A stretch of 64,000 nt of DNA from Cohaesibacter sp. ES.047 (GCF_900215505.1 NZ_LT907844.1:3736001-3800000), one strand, 5' to 3'; counted from the stretch's first letter, positions 32,889 to 41,980 are shown. Program-made: numbers and translations. The notes: generated from the letters alone by a model not told the origin.

Positions 32889-33780
32889 CAGGCGCGCGCT
32901 TCAGCTCATCGGCGAGAAAGTCAAACACCATTCGGATTCGTCGGCTCGTTGTCAGCTCTCTATGGGCAACAAGCCAGATCGGAAAGACCAATGGGTCCAT
33001 GTCCGGGACCACCCGCCTGACTGCAGGGTCCGCATCGCCGATGACAGAATCCAGAATGCCAATCGCCGCGCCTTGGCGAACCAGTTCCCACATGACCAGA
33101 TAATTCTCTGTAAGGATCGGGAAATTCGCTTTGGTCAGGCCGAGTCCGATACCATTGAGGGCGTTCATCATCATGCCCGCGTGATCGAGGCTAACAAAGT
33201 CAGCGCGCTTCAGGTCTTCAAGCTGCACAGGCTCGCCCAATCGGGCCATATAGTCCGGCGTGGCGTAGAAGACTGCATAGGCATCGGCGAGCTTTTTGGC
33301 TATCAGGTCAGGTTCGGTCGGGCGAAAATTGCGGATGGCGATATCGGCCTCCCGGCGCCTTAGATCGCTGGCGTGATTGGCAACGACAATCTCGACCTGA
33401 ATACCCGGCTCTTGCCTTCGCAATTTTGCGATGATCGGCGGCAGGAGCACAGCCGCATAGGTCTCGCTGGCCGAAATGCAGATCGTCCCCTCAAGAGCCT
33501 GTGTCTGTCCAAGAGCCGCAAGAGACACGCGTCCAGCTGCTTCACCCATGCCGCGGACATGCTCAAGCAGATCCACCCCGCTCGGCGTCAGAGTGAGACC
33601 TCTGCCCACCCGCTCGAACAAAATGACACCCAATTCCTCTTCAAGGCCTTCAACCTGTCGGCCAAGAGTCGTCTGAGCCATACCCAATGCCCGCGCCGCA
33701 GCCGACAACGAGCCTTCCTCGGCTGTCACCAAAAAGGCCCGAGCCTTGTTCCAATCAAATTTTACCGAACGCCAATCCAT
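32875..33780 (-). CDS. LysR-family regulator divergent from NAD(P)-binding protein
   Basis: A 301-residue LysR regulator with the helix-turn-helix near residues 15-42 (GSLSAAARALGMAQTTLGRQ) and a ligand domain with the NFRPTEPDL loop. ATG 33780 is chosen because the protein then begins just before the helix-turn-helix; an ATG at 33792 is in frame. The start lies within the palindrome ATGCATATATGCAT, a candidate autoregulatory site. The next gene is a divergent NmrA-like gene, its likely target. Confidence 0.85.
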   Translation of the reverse strand: MDWRSVKFDWNKARAFLVTAEEGSLSAAARALGMAQTTLGRQVEGLEEELGVILFERVGRGLTLTPSGVDLLEHVRGMGEAAGRVSLAALGQTQALEGTICISASETYAAVLLPPIIAKLRRQEPGIQVEIVVANHASDLRRREADIAIRNFRPTEPDLIAKKLADAYAVFYATPDYMARLGEPVQLEDLKRADFVSLDHAGMMMNALNGIGLGLTKANFPILTENYLVMWELVRQGAAIGILDSVIGDADPAVRRVVPDMDPLVFPIWLVAHRELTTSRRIRMVFDFLADELKRAPVKKP

Positions 33781-33792
33781 GCATATATGCAT
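33779..33792. promoter_or_regulatory. 14-base palindrome at LysR start, candidate operator
   Basis: ATGCATATATGCAT is a perfect palindrome overlapping the start codon of the LysR gene, about 90 bases from the divergent gene start. Placement suits repression of its own gene. The call rests on symmetry and position only. Confidence 0.35.
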
Positions 33793-33880
33793 ATCAAAAT
33801 GCAGAAATTAGTCAATTTGCATAATCAGAGCGCTGTTCTAAATCTCTCCTACCAAAGCAACGAGCAGGATCGGAACGGAC

Positions 33881-34618
33881 ATGACAACATTGGTGGTGGG
33901 AGCAAGTGGCGCAACGGGGCTGCGGCTGGTGGAGCAATTGCTCAATAGGGGCGAGCGGGTGAGGGCGGTGGTTCGCTCAGCTGAAAGCTTGCCGGACAAA
34001 CTACGACATCACAAAGGGCTTGACCTGATTGAGGCAAGCCTTCTTGATCTTGATGACCAAGAGATGGCCAAACTGGTGGACGGATGCTCCGCCGTGGCCT
34101 CTTGCCTGGGGCATAATCTCACCTTCAAGGGCATGTTCGGCCATCCACGCCGTCTGGTAACAGATGCAACGCGTCGTCTTGCCAGAGCCATTCAACAGCA
34201 TAATGCCAATGCGCCTGTGCGCTTTGTTCTGATGAACACGACAGGCAACAGCAATCGGGATCTTGAAGAGCACGTCTCCTGTGCCCAACGTTTGGTGATC
34301 GGCCTTTTGCGGGTCTTCTTGCCGCCCCACTTGGACAATGAAAAGGCAGCCGATTTTCTGCGTACTCGGATCGGCCAAGACGATGAACGGATTGAATGGG
34401 TTGCCGTTCGCCCCGATGGGCTGATCGATCTGGAGGAGGTCACGGCCTACACCCTTCACCCGTCGCCAACAAGAAGTGCAATTTTTGACGCAGGCACCAC
34501 AAGTCGCATCAACGTGGCGCATTTCATGGCCGAATTGATCTGTTCCGATGCGGTTTGGCGCCAATGGAAGGGCCAAATGCCCGTTATTTACAACCGGGTT
34601 GAACCTTCTACGGATTGA
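33881..34618 (+). CDS. NAD(P)-binding protein, NmrA/SDR-atypical type
   Basis: A 245-residue Rossmann-fold protein with GASGATG at residues 7-13 and the dinucleotide-binding pattern RAVVRSAESLP. The middle segment, DGCSAVASCLGHNLTFKGMF, follows the SDR_a5/NmrA layout without the usual YxxxK catalytic pair. It is probably an oxidoreductase or redox sensor. It is divergent from a LysR gene and is followed 48 bases later by a P-loop protein gene. Confidence 0.8.
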   Translation: MTTLVVGASGATGLRLVEQLLNRGERVRAVVRSAESLPDKLRHHKGLDLIEASLLDLDDQEMAKLVDGCSAVASCLGHNLTFKGMFGHPRRLVTDATRRLARAIQQHNANAPVRFVLMNTTGNSNRDLEEHVSCAQRLVIGLLRVFLPPHLDNEKAADFLRTRIGQDDERIEWVAVRPDGLIDLEEVTAYTLHPSPTRSAIFDAGTTSRINVAHFMAELICSDAVWRQWKGQMPVIYNRVEPSTD

Positions 34619-34666
34619 TGGTTTCTTTGCGGAGCTCATCAAATCAAACAACAAAGGGAAAGACTG

Positions 34667-35164
34667 ATGACATCCATGAAGCCAACACTGCATATGTTGT
34701 GCGGCAAGATCGCGGCTGGAAAATCAACATTGGCATCAGAGCTGGCCAGCAGAGACAAGACGGTCCGGATTTCTGAAGATGATTGGCTGGGCACTCTTTT
34801 TGCGGACCAGATGGCAACGGGCAAGGACTATTTGCGCTGTGCTGCCAAACTGCAATCCGTCATGGGCCCGCATATCCTCGAATTGCTGAAAGCCGGTGTT
34901 TCCGTCGTGCTCGATTTCCCCGCCAACACGGTCGAAACCCGCCAATGGATGCGCGACATCCTCGCACAGACAGATGCAGATCACGCGTTACACCTCTTGG
35001 ATGCATCAGATGATGTCTGTCTCAAAAGGCTTCAGAAACGCAATGCAAGCGGCGAGCATCCGTTCGCTGTCACACAAGAGCAATTCGAACGGTTCTCGGC
35101 GCATTTTGTCCCGCCGACACCCGAGGAAGGCTTTACCATTGTCACGCATCGGGTGGAGTCATAG
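34667..35164 (+). CDS. P-loop ATP-binding protein, AAA/kinase-like
   Basis: A 165-residue protein with Walker A GKIAAGKST (13-21) followed by a kinase-like core. SEDDW (about 38-42) is in the substrate position, VVLDFPANTVETR fits a Walker B-type strand, and a lid region CLKRLQKRNASGEHPFAV resembles zeta-toxin and small-molecule kinases. The substrate is unknown. GGGAAAG precedes the start. Confidence 0.75.
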   Translation: MTSMKPTLHMLCGKIAAGKSTLASELASRDKTVRISEDDWLGTLFADQMATGKDYLRCAAKLQSVMGPHILELLKAGVSVVLDFPANTVETRQWMRDILAQTDADHALHLLDASDDVCLKRLQKRNASGEHPFAVTQEQFERFSAHFVPPTPEEGFTIVTHRVES

Positions 35165-35184
35165 ACCGCTTGTCTGGTTCAAGT

Positions 35185-35436
35185 TCAGGATTGATCGTCC
35201 GACTTTGAGGATAGAGGCGTAGTCGTGTCAAACGTCACCTGACCGAGAAGACTGCAGGATGAGCATCCGGCCGAACCACTGTTGCAGGACGAGCATGCTG
35301 AGCGATGCCGGGCAATCCTGAGATAGAGATACCCCATCAAAACGGCAACCACGATGCCGAGCAGCACATGCGGCAGACCGCCTGACGCGACGGCGTCCAG
35401 CATTGGGGAGCTGGTGTTTGTGGCCAATGGTTCCAT
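35185..35436 (-). CDS. Orphan FeoB-associated-type Cys-rich membrane protein
   Basis: An 83-residue protein with one membrane helix (HVLLGIVVAVLMGYLYLRIA) and a Cys cluster, CSSCNSGSAGCSSC, then a short acidic tail. It closely follows the layout of the protein at 9286-9555 (helix, LYxKx, CSSC...GCSGC), so the two are paralogues. No feo genes are near it. ATG 35436 is chosen because the longer frame (to 35532) runs into the terminator of the TRAP operon. Confidence 0.65.
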   Translation of the reverse strand: MEPLATNTSSPMLDAVASGGLPHVLLGIVVAVLMGYLYLRIARHRSACSSCNSGSAGCSSCSLLGQVTFDTTTPLSSKSDDQS

Positions 35437-35511
35437 GACCCCAATGATAAACAGCAATTCCGGGCAATGTCGAGGTGCTGCGAGATCGGGACTAATACCT
35501 ACTGGCAGATA

Positions 35512-35542
35512 AAGAAACAGCGCCAGAGACACTCCGGCGCTG
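35512..35542 (-). terminator. Terminator of TRAP operon
   Basis: On the minus strand CAGCGCC (35542-35536) pairs with GGCGCTG (35524-35518), followed by TTTCTTT. It lies 27 bases after the dctM stop. Confidence 0.7.
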
Positions 35543-35568
35543 CTGATCTTTAGCTCAGATGATGTCCG

Positions 35569-36969
35569 CTAAGCCTGCGACGGCAGCCACAGGACAATCG
35601 CCGGGAAGGCGACCAGCAAGGCAATCGTGATGGCGTCGGCGATGAAGAAGGGCGTAACCCCCTTGAAGACATCCTGCACCGACAGATCATCTCGAACCCC
35701 GGCCACAACAAAGCAGTTGAGCCCGATTGGCGGCGTGATGAGACAAAACTCTGCCATCTTGACCACCAGAATGCCGAACCAGATCGCGCACATGGGACCG
35801 CTCATGCCAAATGTGCTGTCTGCCGCTGAGACAAACTCGCCGCCATTGAGTGCCATCACCGCCGGATAGACGACCGGCAGGGTCAAGAGCAACATGCCGA
35901 TGGCATCCATGAACATGCCCAGCACTGCATAAGCGAGCAGAATGCAGACAAGGATCAGCATCGGAGACAGGGTGAGTGATGTCAGCCACGCCGAGAAGGC
36001 ACCCGGCAAATCGGCAAAGCCGAGGAAGCGGACGTAGATCAGCACGCCCCAGATGATCGTGAAGATCATCACCGACAGTTTTGCCGTCTCCAAAAGGGCG
36101 TCCTTGAACTGCTCCCAACGCATGCCGCGATAGACCGCCATCAGGAACACCACAAAGGCCCCGATGGCTCCACCTTCGGTCGGTGTCCCCCATGCATCGC
36201 CGCCAAACGGATTGTAGACGAAGAGGATAATGGTCAGGACAACCACCACAATGGGCAGAGCTGGCGGCAGGGCGGCAAACCGTTCTCGCCATGTAAAGCC
36301 GCTAAGCGACGGGCCAAAGCCCTTGATCGCCATTGCCATGCCAACGATGAGCAAGCCATAAACAAGCGCCGAAAAGGCCCCGGGGATGAACCCTGCAAGC
36401 AGCAGCTTGCCGACATCCTGCTCGACGATGATGGCATAGATGACAAGGATGGCCGAAGGCGGAATGAGCGAAGCGAGTGTGCCACCCGCAGCAACCACAC
36501 CGGCGGCAAAGCGCTTGTCATAGCCGATGGCCAGCATTTCAGGAATGGCGATGCGCGCAAACACAGCTGATGTCGCAATCGACGCGCCAGATACGGCTGC
36601 AAAGCCCGCCGTAGCGAAGACGGTCGAAACAGCTAGTCCTCCCGGCATCCAGGCAAGCCACTTCTTTGCTGCTTCAAACAGCGCTTTTGTCAGACCAGCG
36701 TAATAGGCCAGATAACCGATAAGGATAAAGGTCGGGATGAGGCTGAGCGCCTGCGAGGCGATCTTGGAGTGGGGCACCTGACCGGCGGTCTTGGTGGCCA
36801 CTGTGAGCGCCCAAGTCAGGTGCTCCATGTCATAGCCACGCTTTGCCCAGAAGATCCAGACTAGACCAATCAGTCCAGCCAAGCCGGCAGCGAAGGCAAC
36901 GCGCATGCCAAGCAGCACGATCACAAGAAGGCCCGCGGTAACGATGAGGCCAATATCAAGGGGATTCAT
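35569..36969 (-). CDS. dctM: TRAP transporter large permease (DctM)
   Basis: A 466-residue membrane protein with about 12-13 helices and the DctM signature LIPPSAILVIYAIIVEQDVG. It couples import to the Na+ or H+ gradient. It lies 11 bases downstream of the small permease gene, in the order P-Q-M. The binding protein is a DctP, so a dicarboxylate or other organic acid is likely. Confidence 0.9.
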   Translation of the reverse strand: MNPLDIGLIVTAGLLVIVLLGMRVAFAAGLAGLIGLVWIFWAKRGYDMEHLTWALTVATKTAGQVPHSKIASQALSLIPTFILIGYLAYYAGLTKALFEAAKKWLAWMPGGLAVSTVFATAGFAAVSGASIATSAVFARIAIPEMLAIGYDKRFAAGVVAAGGTLASLIPPSAILVIYAIIVEQDVGKLLLAGFIPGAFSALVYGLLIVGMAMAIKGFGPSLSGFTWRERFAALPPALPIVVVVLTIILFVYNPFGGDAWGTPTEGGAIGAFVVFLMAVYRGMRWEQFKDALLETAKLSVMIFTIIWGVLIYVRFLGFADLPGAFSAWLTSLTLSPMLILVCILLAYAVLGMFMDAIGMLLLTLPVVYPAVMALNGGEFVSAADSTFGMSGPMCAIWFGILVVKMAEFCLITPPIGLNCFVVAGVRDDLSVQDVFKGVTPFFIADAITIALLVAFPAIVLWLPSQA

Positions 36970-36980
36970 ATCAGCACTCC

Positions 36981-37613
36981 TTAGTCGTTCTGACTGGAAA
37001 CATGTTGAGCTTCTTCTGCGGCGAGCGTTGCCGCATCTGCGATGAGCGGCACTGCAATTGGCGCCTGGTCATCACGAATGAAAGCCCGCGTATAAGCCCA
37101 AAGTTGAAGCACGAGCCTGACGCACAGAACCGAGAAGGCGACCGGGGCCAAGAGTTTGGCAGGCCAGATTGGCAGGGCGATATCCATCGAACTATCACGG
37201 CTCCACATGGGCATGTTGAAGTCGAAGGAGCGCTGGAAATGCGCCCACGTTCCCCAAACCATGAGCGCCATCAAAATCAGGATGGCGAAAGTCGTGATCC
37301 ATTCGACCAGATAGAGCGGTCGCCCGCGCAAAACGCCAACAACCATATCCATCCGGATGTGGCCACCATTGCGCTGAACATAGGAAATGCCCATGAACGC
37401 GATCAGCGGCATGGCTTGTTCGATCCAGTCAACATACCCCGAAAGCGGCTGATTGAAGAGATTTCGGCCACCAACGGAAATGACCGCCAGAATCATCAGA
37501 AGGAACACGGTGAAGCCGCTGATGAAGGCGAGTGTGGCTTCCAGCTTGTTGAAAGATTGATCGATTTTGCTAAGTATGCTGTCGTCGGTCAACAGGAGTG
37601 AGCGACCGGCCAT
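36981..37613 (-). CDS. dctQ: TRAP transporter small permease (DctQ)
   Basis: A 210-residue membrane protein with four helices. Segment FNQPLSGYVDWIEQAMPLIA and the Arg-rich loop YVQRNGGHIRMDM are typical of DctQ. It has an unusually long hydrophilic C-terminus (about 30 residues). It is 112 bases downstream of dctP across two hairpins, and 11 bases before dctM. Confidence 0.88.
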   Translation of the reverse strand: MAGRSLLLTDDSILSKIDQSFNKLEATLAFISGFTVFLLMILAVISVGGRNLFNQPLSGYVDWIEQAMPLIAFMGISYVQRNGGHIRMDMVVGVLRGRPLYLVEWITTFAILILMALMVWGTWAHFQRSFDFNMPMWSRDSSMDIALPIWPAKLLAPVAFSVLCVRLVLQLWAYTRAFIRDDQAPIAVPLIADAATLAAEEAQHVSSQND

Positions 37614-37634
37614 GGCGAGCCTCCATGCATTCGA

Positions 37635-37713
37635 ATGCGTGCCCCATCAGCAAGACCATCAGCTGATGGGATACGCATGGATCAGGAAGCCCTGTGCAAT
37701 GAGTACACAGGGC
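37635..37713 (-). promoter_or_regulatory. Double hairpin between dctP and dctQ
   Basis: A hairpin with CCCATCAG (37643-37650) and CTGATGGG (37663-37670), extended by ATGCGT/ACGCAT, is followed by a second with GCCCTGTG (37689-37696) and CACAGGGC (37706-37713). Hairpins after a binding-protein gene commonly stabilise its mRNA or partly terminate transcription, so that the binding protein is made in excess. Confidence 0.6.
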
Positions 37714-37725
37714 CGGGATTGTGCG

Positions 37726-38736
37726 TTATTTGTCCGCTTCGATCATGCCGGTGACAAGATCATACAGCTCTTGGGCAGGAAGACCGCGCCGGGTGTTTTC
37801 CTCGATCCATGCCGTGGCGGCAGGATCAGCGGCTGCTTTCTTGAAGTTGGCAATTTCTTCGTCCGAGAAGGTGACCTTCTCGATGCCGCGTTCTTCAAGA
37901 GCAGGGCCCCAAGCCTTCATCGTTTTATTGTTATAATTGTCGATGTAATAGGCAATGGCTTCATCGACGGACCCAAGCAGGGCTTCGCGATGCTCCTCGG
38001 ACAGGCCATCGAGTGCATCGGTGTTGACCACGACCGGGCAGTTCACCGAACCGGGGTTGAGGTTGGTGGTCCACCATGTCGCATTTTCGATGGTGCCGAA
38101 GGACATGTGGGCATGCGGTGCGAAGGCTGCGGCCTTGATGACACCGCTGTCCATGGCTTGACGAACTTCTGATGCAGACATGGAGGTGGGAACGGCACCC
38201 ACTGTTTCCATGGCCGAACCGATGCCGCCTGTCGCGCGGACCGTCAAACCTTCGAAATCCTTCAAGGTCTTGGGTGCATCACCGACACCGGCAATATTAT
38301 ACTGCGGTAGCGGAGACGGCATCAAGAGCGTGGCGTTCCAGCGCGCCAGATCTTTCTTCACCGCCGGATGATTGTAGACGGCCATGGAAAGCTTGGCTTC
38401 CTGCTCCAGCGAAGAGACGCCAAGGAACGGCAATTCGAGAACCGTGATGGACGGGTTCTTGTCGCGGTGATAGCCAGCGCAGAACTGAGCCATCTCAAAG
38501 GCACCGATCGAGATGCCATCGAGATTCTCGCGGTTTTTGGACAAACCGCCATAGCTGATGTTGAGGATGAAATCGCCGTTGGTCTTTTCTTTCACCAACT
38601 CCGCCAGCTTTTCGACATTTTCAGTAAAGGCGCGGCGTTTGCCCCATAGAGAGACATTCCACTCTAAGGCATAGGCTTCAGCAGCAAAAGACAAAGAAAG
38701 AGCAGCAATGGCGACGCCGCCAAGAAGATTTCGCAT
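37726..38736 (-). CDS. dctP: TRAP transporter substrate-binding protein (DctP)
   Basis: A 336-residue periplasmic protein with a signal peptide ending AYA. The TRAP core has the conserved substrate-binding Arg in GLTVRATGG (about residue 150) and NGDFILNISYGGLSKNRENL. GGGAGGA precedes ATG 38736. It is the first TRAP gene and follows DctD, 160 bases away. The family type suggests a carboxylate, but the ligand cannot be named. Confidence 0.9.
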   Translation of the reverse strand: MRNLLGGVAIAALSLSFAAEAYALEWNVSLWGKRRAFTENVEKLAELVKEKTNGDFILNISYGGLSKNRENLDGISIGAFEMAQFCAGYHRDKNPSITVLELPFLGVSSLEQEAKLSMAVYNHPAVKKDLARWNATLLMPSPLPQYNIAGVGDAPKTLKDFEGLTVRATGGIGSAMETVGAVPTSMSASEVRQAMDSGVIKAAAFAPHAHMSFGTIENATWWTTNLNPGSVNCPVVVNTDALDGLSEEHREALLGSVDEAIAYYIDNYNNKTMKAWGPALEERGIEKVTFSDEEIANFKKAAADPAATAWIEENTRRGLPAQELYDLVTGMIEADK

Positions 38737-38842
38737 GATTGTTCCTCCCAAAAAAGCACGCGATGAATAATATACCGAACAGCATTATTCATTTGATCGC
38801 GTTTGACTAGGAAGAAATTTGCGCAATTCGTATGAGGGTGCC

Positions 38843-38856
38843 TGCGGATTTCCGCA
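38843..38856. promoter_or_regulatory. Dyad TGCGGATTTCCGCA upstream of dctP
   Basis: A perfect inverted repeat, TGCGGA-TT-TCCGCA, about 107 bases upstream of dctP. It resembles the upstream activator dyads recognised by DctD in rhizobia (recalled, not checked), so it is a candidate site for the adjacent DctD. No canonical -24/-12 sigma-54 sequence was found between it and the start. Confidence 0.45.
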
Positions 38857-38897
38857 AGGTTGAGAAATACACGATATCGCGGCATTAATACAAAGTA

Positions 38898-40238
38898 TTA
38901 CAGCAGCGAGTCTTTGTCCAAGCCGAGTTTGACGATTTTCTCGTTAAGTGTTCTACGGCCGATTCCCAGAGCTTCGGCGGCGGAATCCATGCGTCCCTCA
39001 TGCACTTGAATGGCTTTGCTGATCAATTCCCGTTCCAGTGCCGCCACCGCATCGCGCAGGCTGTTGGGACCGTCATCCAGCGTCAATTCCGCATTGATGA
39101 CATCAGACATGGACCGCTTGCCGCGCCTTTCTGCCAGCACCCGCCGCTCGGCGACACTGCGCAACTCGCGCACATTGCCCGGCCAGTCATGGGCCATCAG
39201 CATGGCGATGTCGTCTGGCTGCAATTCCGGCAGTGCACAGTCGTAGATCCTGGCGAACTCATCAAGAAAATGCGTCATCAACAGCATGATGTCATCTCGG
39301 CGGTGCCTGAGCGCAGGAACCGACAAAACGAAGGTGTTGATCCGAAACAGAAGATCCTGCCTTAGCCTCTTGTCCGCGACAGCATCGTTGACGTCTTCAT
39401 TGCTCGCTGACACCACGCGGAAGTCGACCGGGATGGGGGCCGTGCTGCCTACGGGTAAGATTCTCTTGTTCTCGATCACGCGCAGGAGCTGAGCCTGCAC
39501 TGGCATGGGACAGGAGCAGATTTCATCAAGAAACAATGTGCCGCCCGCCGCCGCCAGCAGGCGTCCGTCCTTGCCCTCCGATATGCCGAACATCTCCGTT
39601 TCGAACGTGTCGGGGGACAGCATGGCGCAGTTGATGGCAAGAAAAGGCCCGTCAGCATTGGGGCCGAGATCGTGCAAGGCTCGTGCAACAACCTCCTTAC
39701 CCGTTCCCGTCTCTCCCTGAACAAGCACTGAGGTCTGGATGTCTGCCAGCTCCAATATGTCCTGCCGCTGGGCCTCAATTTCCCTGTTCTGACCGATAAG
39801 CACCCGATCCAAACCGGACAGGCGCATCAATCGCTTCTTGAGACGATTGTTGCTCTGTTTCATGCGATATTGCTGGGCGGCGTTGCGCAGGATCGTCAGG
39901 AGACGTCTTGGCTCACAGGGCTTTTCTACAAAGCTGTAGGCCCCGTCCTGAATGGCCTGCACGGCCATCGGGATGTCGCCGTGGGCAGAGATGAGCACCA
40001 GAGGTGGCGAGAGCGGCAGATCGAGACTTGCCAAGAGTTCAAGGCCCGACATGCCCGGCATACGAACATCCGACAAGATTACATCGGGAGTGAAGTCGGA
40101 GAGCACACCAGCAACCCGGTTGGCACGAGAAACTGCTTCCACGCGCCATCCCGCGGCTTCCATCAACTCGATCAGGGATTGGCGCATGGCCTTGTCGTCA
40201 TCGACAATGAGGATGCTGTGCTGGCGTTTGTCACTCAC
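38898..40238 (-). CDS. dctD: DctD-like response regulator lacking GAFTGA loop
   Basis: A 446-residue NtrC-family regulator: receiver (1-120, phospho-acceptor D57), AAA+ domain with Walker A GETGTGKE (175-182) and Walker B GTLFLDEI (233-240), and a Fis-type helix-turn-helix at the end (DSAAEALGIGRRTLNEKIVK). Between EMFG (215-218) and GGTLFLDEI only about 13 residues (ISEGKDGRLLAAA) remain, where the family has about 22 including GAFTGA. That loop contacts sigma-54. Without it, activation of sigma-54 promoters is unlikely, so it may act with sigma-70. It overlaps the dctB stop by ATGA. Confidence 0.85.
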   Translation of the reverse strand: MSDKRQHSILIVDDDKAMRQSLIELMEAAGWRVEAVSRANRVAGVLSDFTPDVILSDVRMPGMSGLELLASLDLPLSPPLVLISAHGDIPMAVQAIQDGAYSFVEKPCEPRRLLTILRNAAQQYRMKQSNNRLKKRLMRLSGLDRVLIGQNREIEAQRQDILELADIQTSVLVQGETGTGKEVVARALHDLGPNADGPFLAINCAMLSPDTFETEMFGISEGKDGRLLAAAGGTLFLDEICSCPMPVQAQLLRVIENKRILPVGSTAPIPVDFRVVSASNEDVNDAVADKRLRQDLLFRINTFVLSVPALRHRRDDIMLLMTHFLDEFARIYDCALPELQPDDIAMLMAHDWPGNVRELRSVAERRVLAERRGKRSMSDVINAELTLDDGPNSLRDAVAALERELISKAIQVHEGRMDSAAEALGIGRRTLNEKIVKLGLDKDSLL

Positions 40239-41980
40239 GTCTGTATCCCTTCCGGCCTGTCTCGCTCATCAGCCTGATGGCGGGGAAAGGCGACACGGAA
40301 AAGCGCGCCGCCGCTGGCAATATTGCGGGCTGTCATCTGGCCGTGGTGATCCTTGATGATCCCGGCGCTGATGGCAAGGCCGAGCCCCATGCCGCGCCCG
40401 CTTTCCCGTGTGGTGACGAAAGGTTCCTGCAAGTCATCCAGCGTGGCCTCGCCAAGCCCGTGTCCATTGTCGGATATCTCGAACCACGCGGTTTCGCGCG
40501 CTTGGCCAATTTCGACATAGATCTTTGGATCGTCCGTATCTTCCACCGCATCGGCGGCATTGCGCACGAGATTGGTCATGATCTGCTCAAGCCGCAGACG
40601 GTTGCCATAGACCAGCACGGGATGGTCCGGCATGTCGAGAGACACCTCTATATCATGTTCAGACAAGTTGGGATCGACAAGGCCGATGGAAACCTGCATG
40701 GCTTGCCGTAGATCGACCGCTTCAAACTCTTCTTCCTGCGTGCGGGCAAAGAATTTGAGCTGTCTGGTGATGCCTTCCATCCTGTCAACGAGGCCTTCGA
40801 TCCGGCTTGTAACTTGCGGATTTGCCTGTTCGGTCAGCTCGGCTGCCGCCAGATGATTGCGCATGGCGGCAATCGGTTGGCCCAACTCATGGGTGACAAG
40901 CGCCGCCAGACGCCCCAGTGCCGCGAGACGGCTGGCACGTTCCAGCTCGTCCTGTGTCTTTTTGAGGCGGCGCTCCGCCTCCCGGCGCTCCGTAATTTCG
41001 ATAGCAAGGCGCTCGTTCGACTGGCGCAACTGGGCCTCGTTCTGCTCGCTTCTGACAAGCGCGGCCCCGATGCGTCTCGTACGCTGCAATTGCAAATACA
41101 TGATCATGAGACCCGCCAGGATGACCACGACACCGGAGACCAACCAGCTGCGAGCGGTGGCCCGATCATCGCTGGCGAAATAGTGCAATGCCCAGTCATG
41201 CGGGAGCTCATTGGAAATGAGATGAAGATATTGGCGCCCGCCAATCTCGGCGCGCGTCCGATTGATCGGGTGCCAGTCGAGTGGGGCTAGAACCTTGTTT
41301 GAAAACTGTTTCGAGGCGCGGATGCGTTTCCTCTGCGCCTCGGTTAGATCGAACAGGGTGCGATAGCGCCATTCGGGACTTGAGGCGAGCAGAACGACAC
41401 CGTCGGAATTGACCAGAAGGACATTCTCTCCGGCCTCGCGCCAGCTTTCCTGCAACTCGGACAGATCAATCTTGATCGTGATCACGCCGATCGTCTCGCC
41501 TTGTCTGTTCAGAACCGCATTGGAAATGAAATATCCCGGCAGCCCCGTTGTGGCTCCGATGCCGTAAAAACGGCCCTGCTTGCCTTGCATCGCCATCTGG
41601 AAGTAGGGACGAAAAGCATAGCTTTCACCGACAAAGCTGGATGGCTGGTCGAAATTCGAAGCAGAGATCGTGACACCATCGGTGTTCATCAAATAGATGA
41701 AATTGAGCCCGGACTTTTCGACAAAGTCCCTCAGGCGCCTGTTGAGCCGCTCCGTGTCGCCACCTTCAGCGGTCGCAATCACGATCGGATCCCGCGCCAG
41801 AATATGTGTCAGATGTGAAAAGCGTTGAAGCACGGCGGTGACGGTGCTGCGATAAAGTGACAACCGGCCTTCACCTTGCGTCAGTTCAAGGCTCTGAAAA
41901 TAGCGTGAGGACGCCCAGAAAATGCTGCTGGCCAGAGCGACGACGACAAAGAGGATCACAAAAGGTCGAACGGAACGCAT
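40235..41980 (-). CDS. dctB: DctB-like sensor histidine kinase
   Basis: A 581-residue kinase. A membrane helix (about 7-25) and a second near 277-300 bracket a periplasmic dCache-type sensor (about 30-270; YLMNTDGVTISASNF, VITIKIDLSELQESW). A coiled coil follows, then HisKA with the phosphorylation His in LVTHELGQPIAAMRNHLAAA, and the HATPase with NLVRNAADAV, SDNGHGLGEA and GRGMGLGLAIS. It overlaps dctD, forming a DctBD pair that likely senses the substrate of the TRAP transporter downstream. Confidence 0.88.
   Translation of the reverse strand: MRSVRPFVILFVVVALASSIFWASSRYFQSLELTQGEGRLSLYRSTVTAVLQRFSHLTHILARDPIVIATAEGGDTERLNRRLRDFVEKSGLNFIYLMNTDGVTISASNFDQPSSFVGESYAFRPYFQMAMQGKQGRFYGIGATTGLPGYFISNAVLNRQGETIGVITIKIDLSELQESWREAGENVLLVNSDGVVLLASSPEWRYRTLFDLTEAQRKRIRASKQFSNKVLAPLDWHPINRTRAEIGGRQYLHLISNELPHDWALHYFASDDRATARSWLVSGVVVILAGLMIMYLQLQRTRRIGAALVRSEQNEAQLRQSNERLAIEITERREAERRLKKTQDELERASRLAALGRLAALVTHELGQPIAAMRNHLAAAELTEQANPQVTSRIEGLVDRMEGITRQLKFFARTQEEEFEAVDLRQAMQVSIGLVDPNLSEHDIEVSLDMPDHPVLVYGNRLRLEQIMTNLVRNAADAVEDTDDPKIYVEIGQARETAWFEISDNGHGLGEATLDDLQEPFVTTRESGRGMGLGLAISAGIIKDHHGQMTARNIASGGALFRVAFPRHQADERDRPEGIQT

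Noticed and set aside
38737-38897. Sigma-54 promoter before dctP
   Set aside because: I looked for GG-N10-GC on the minus strand because DctD-type regulators usually need it. No acceptable match was found.
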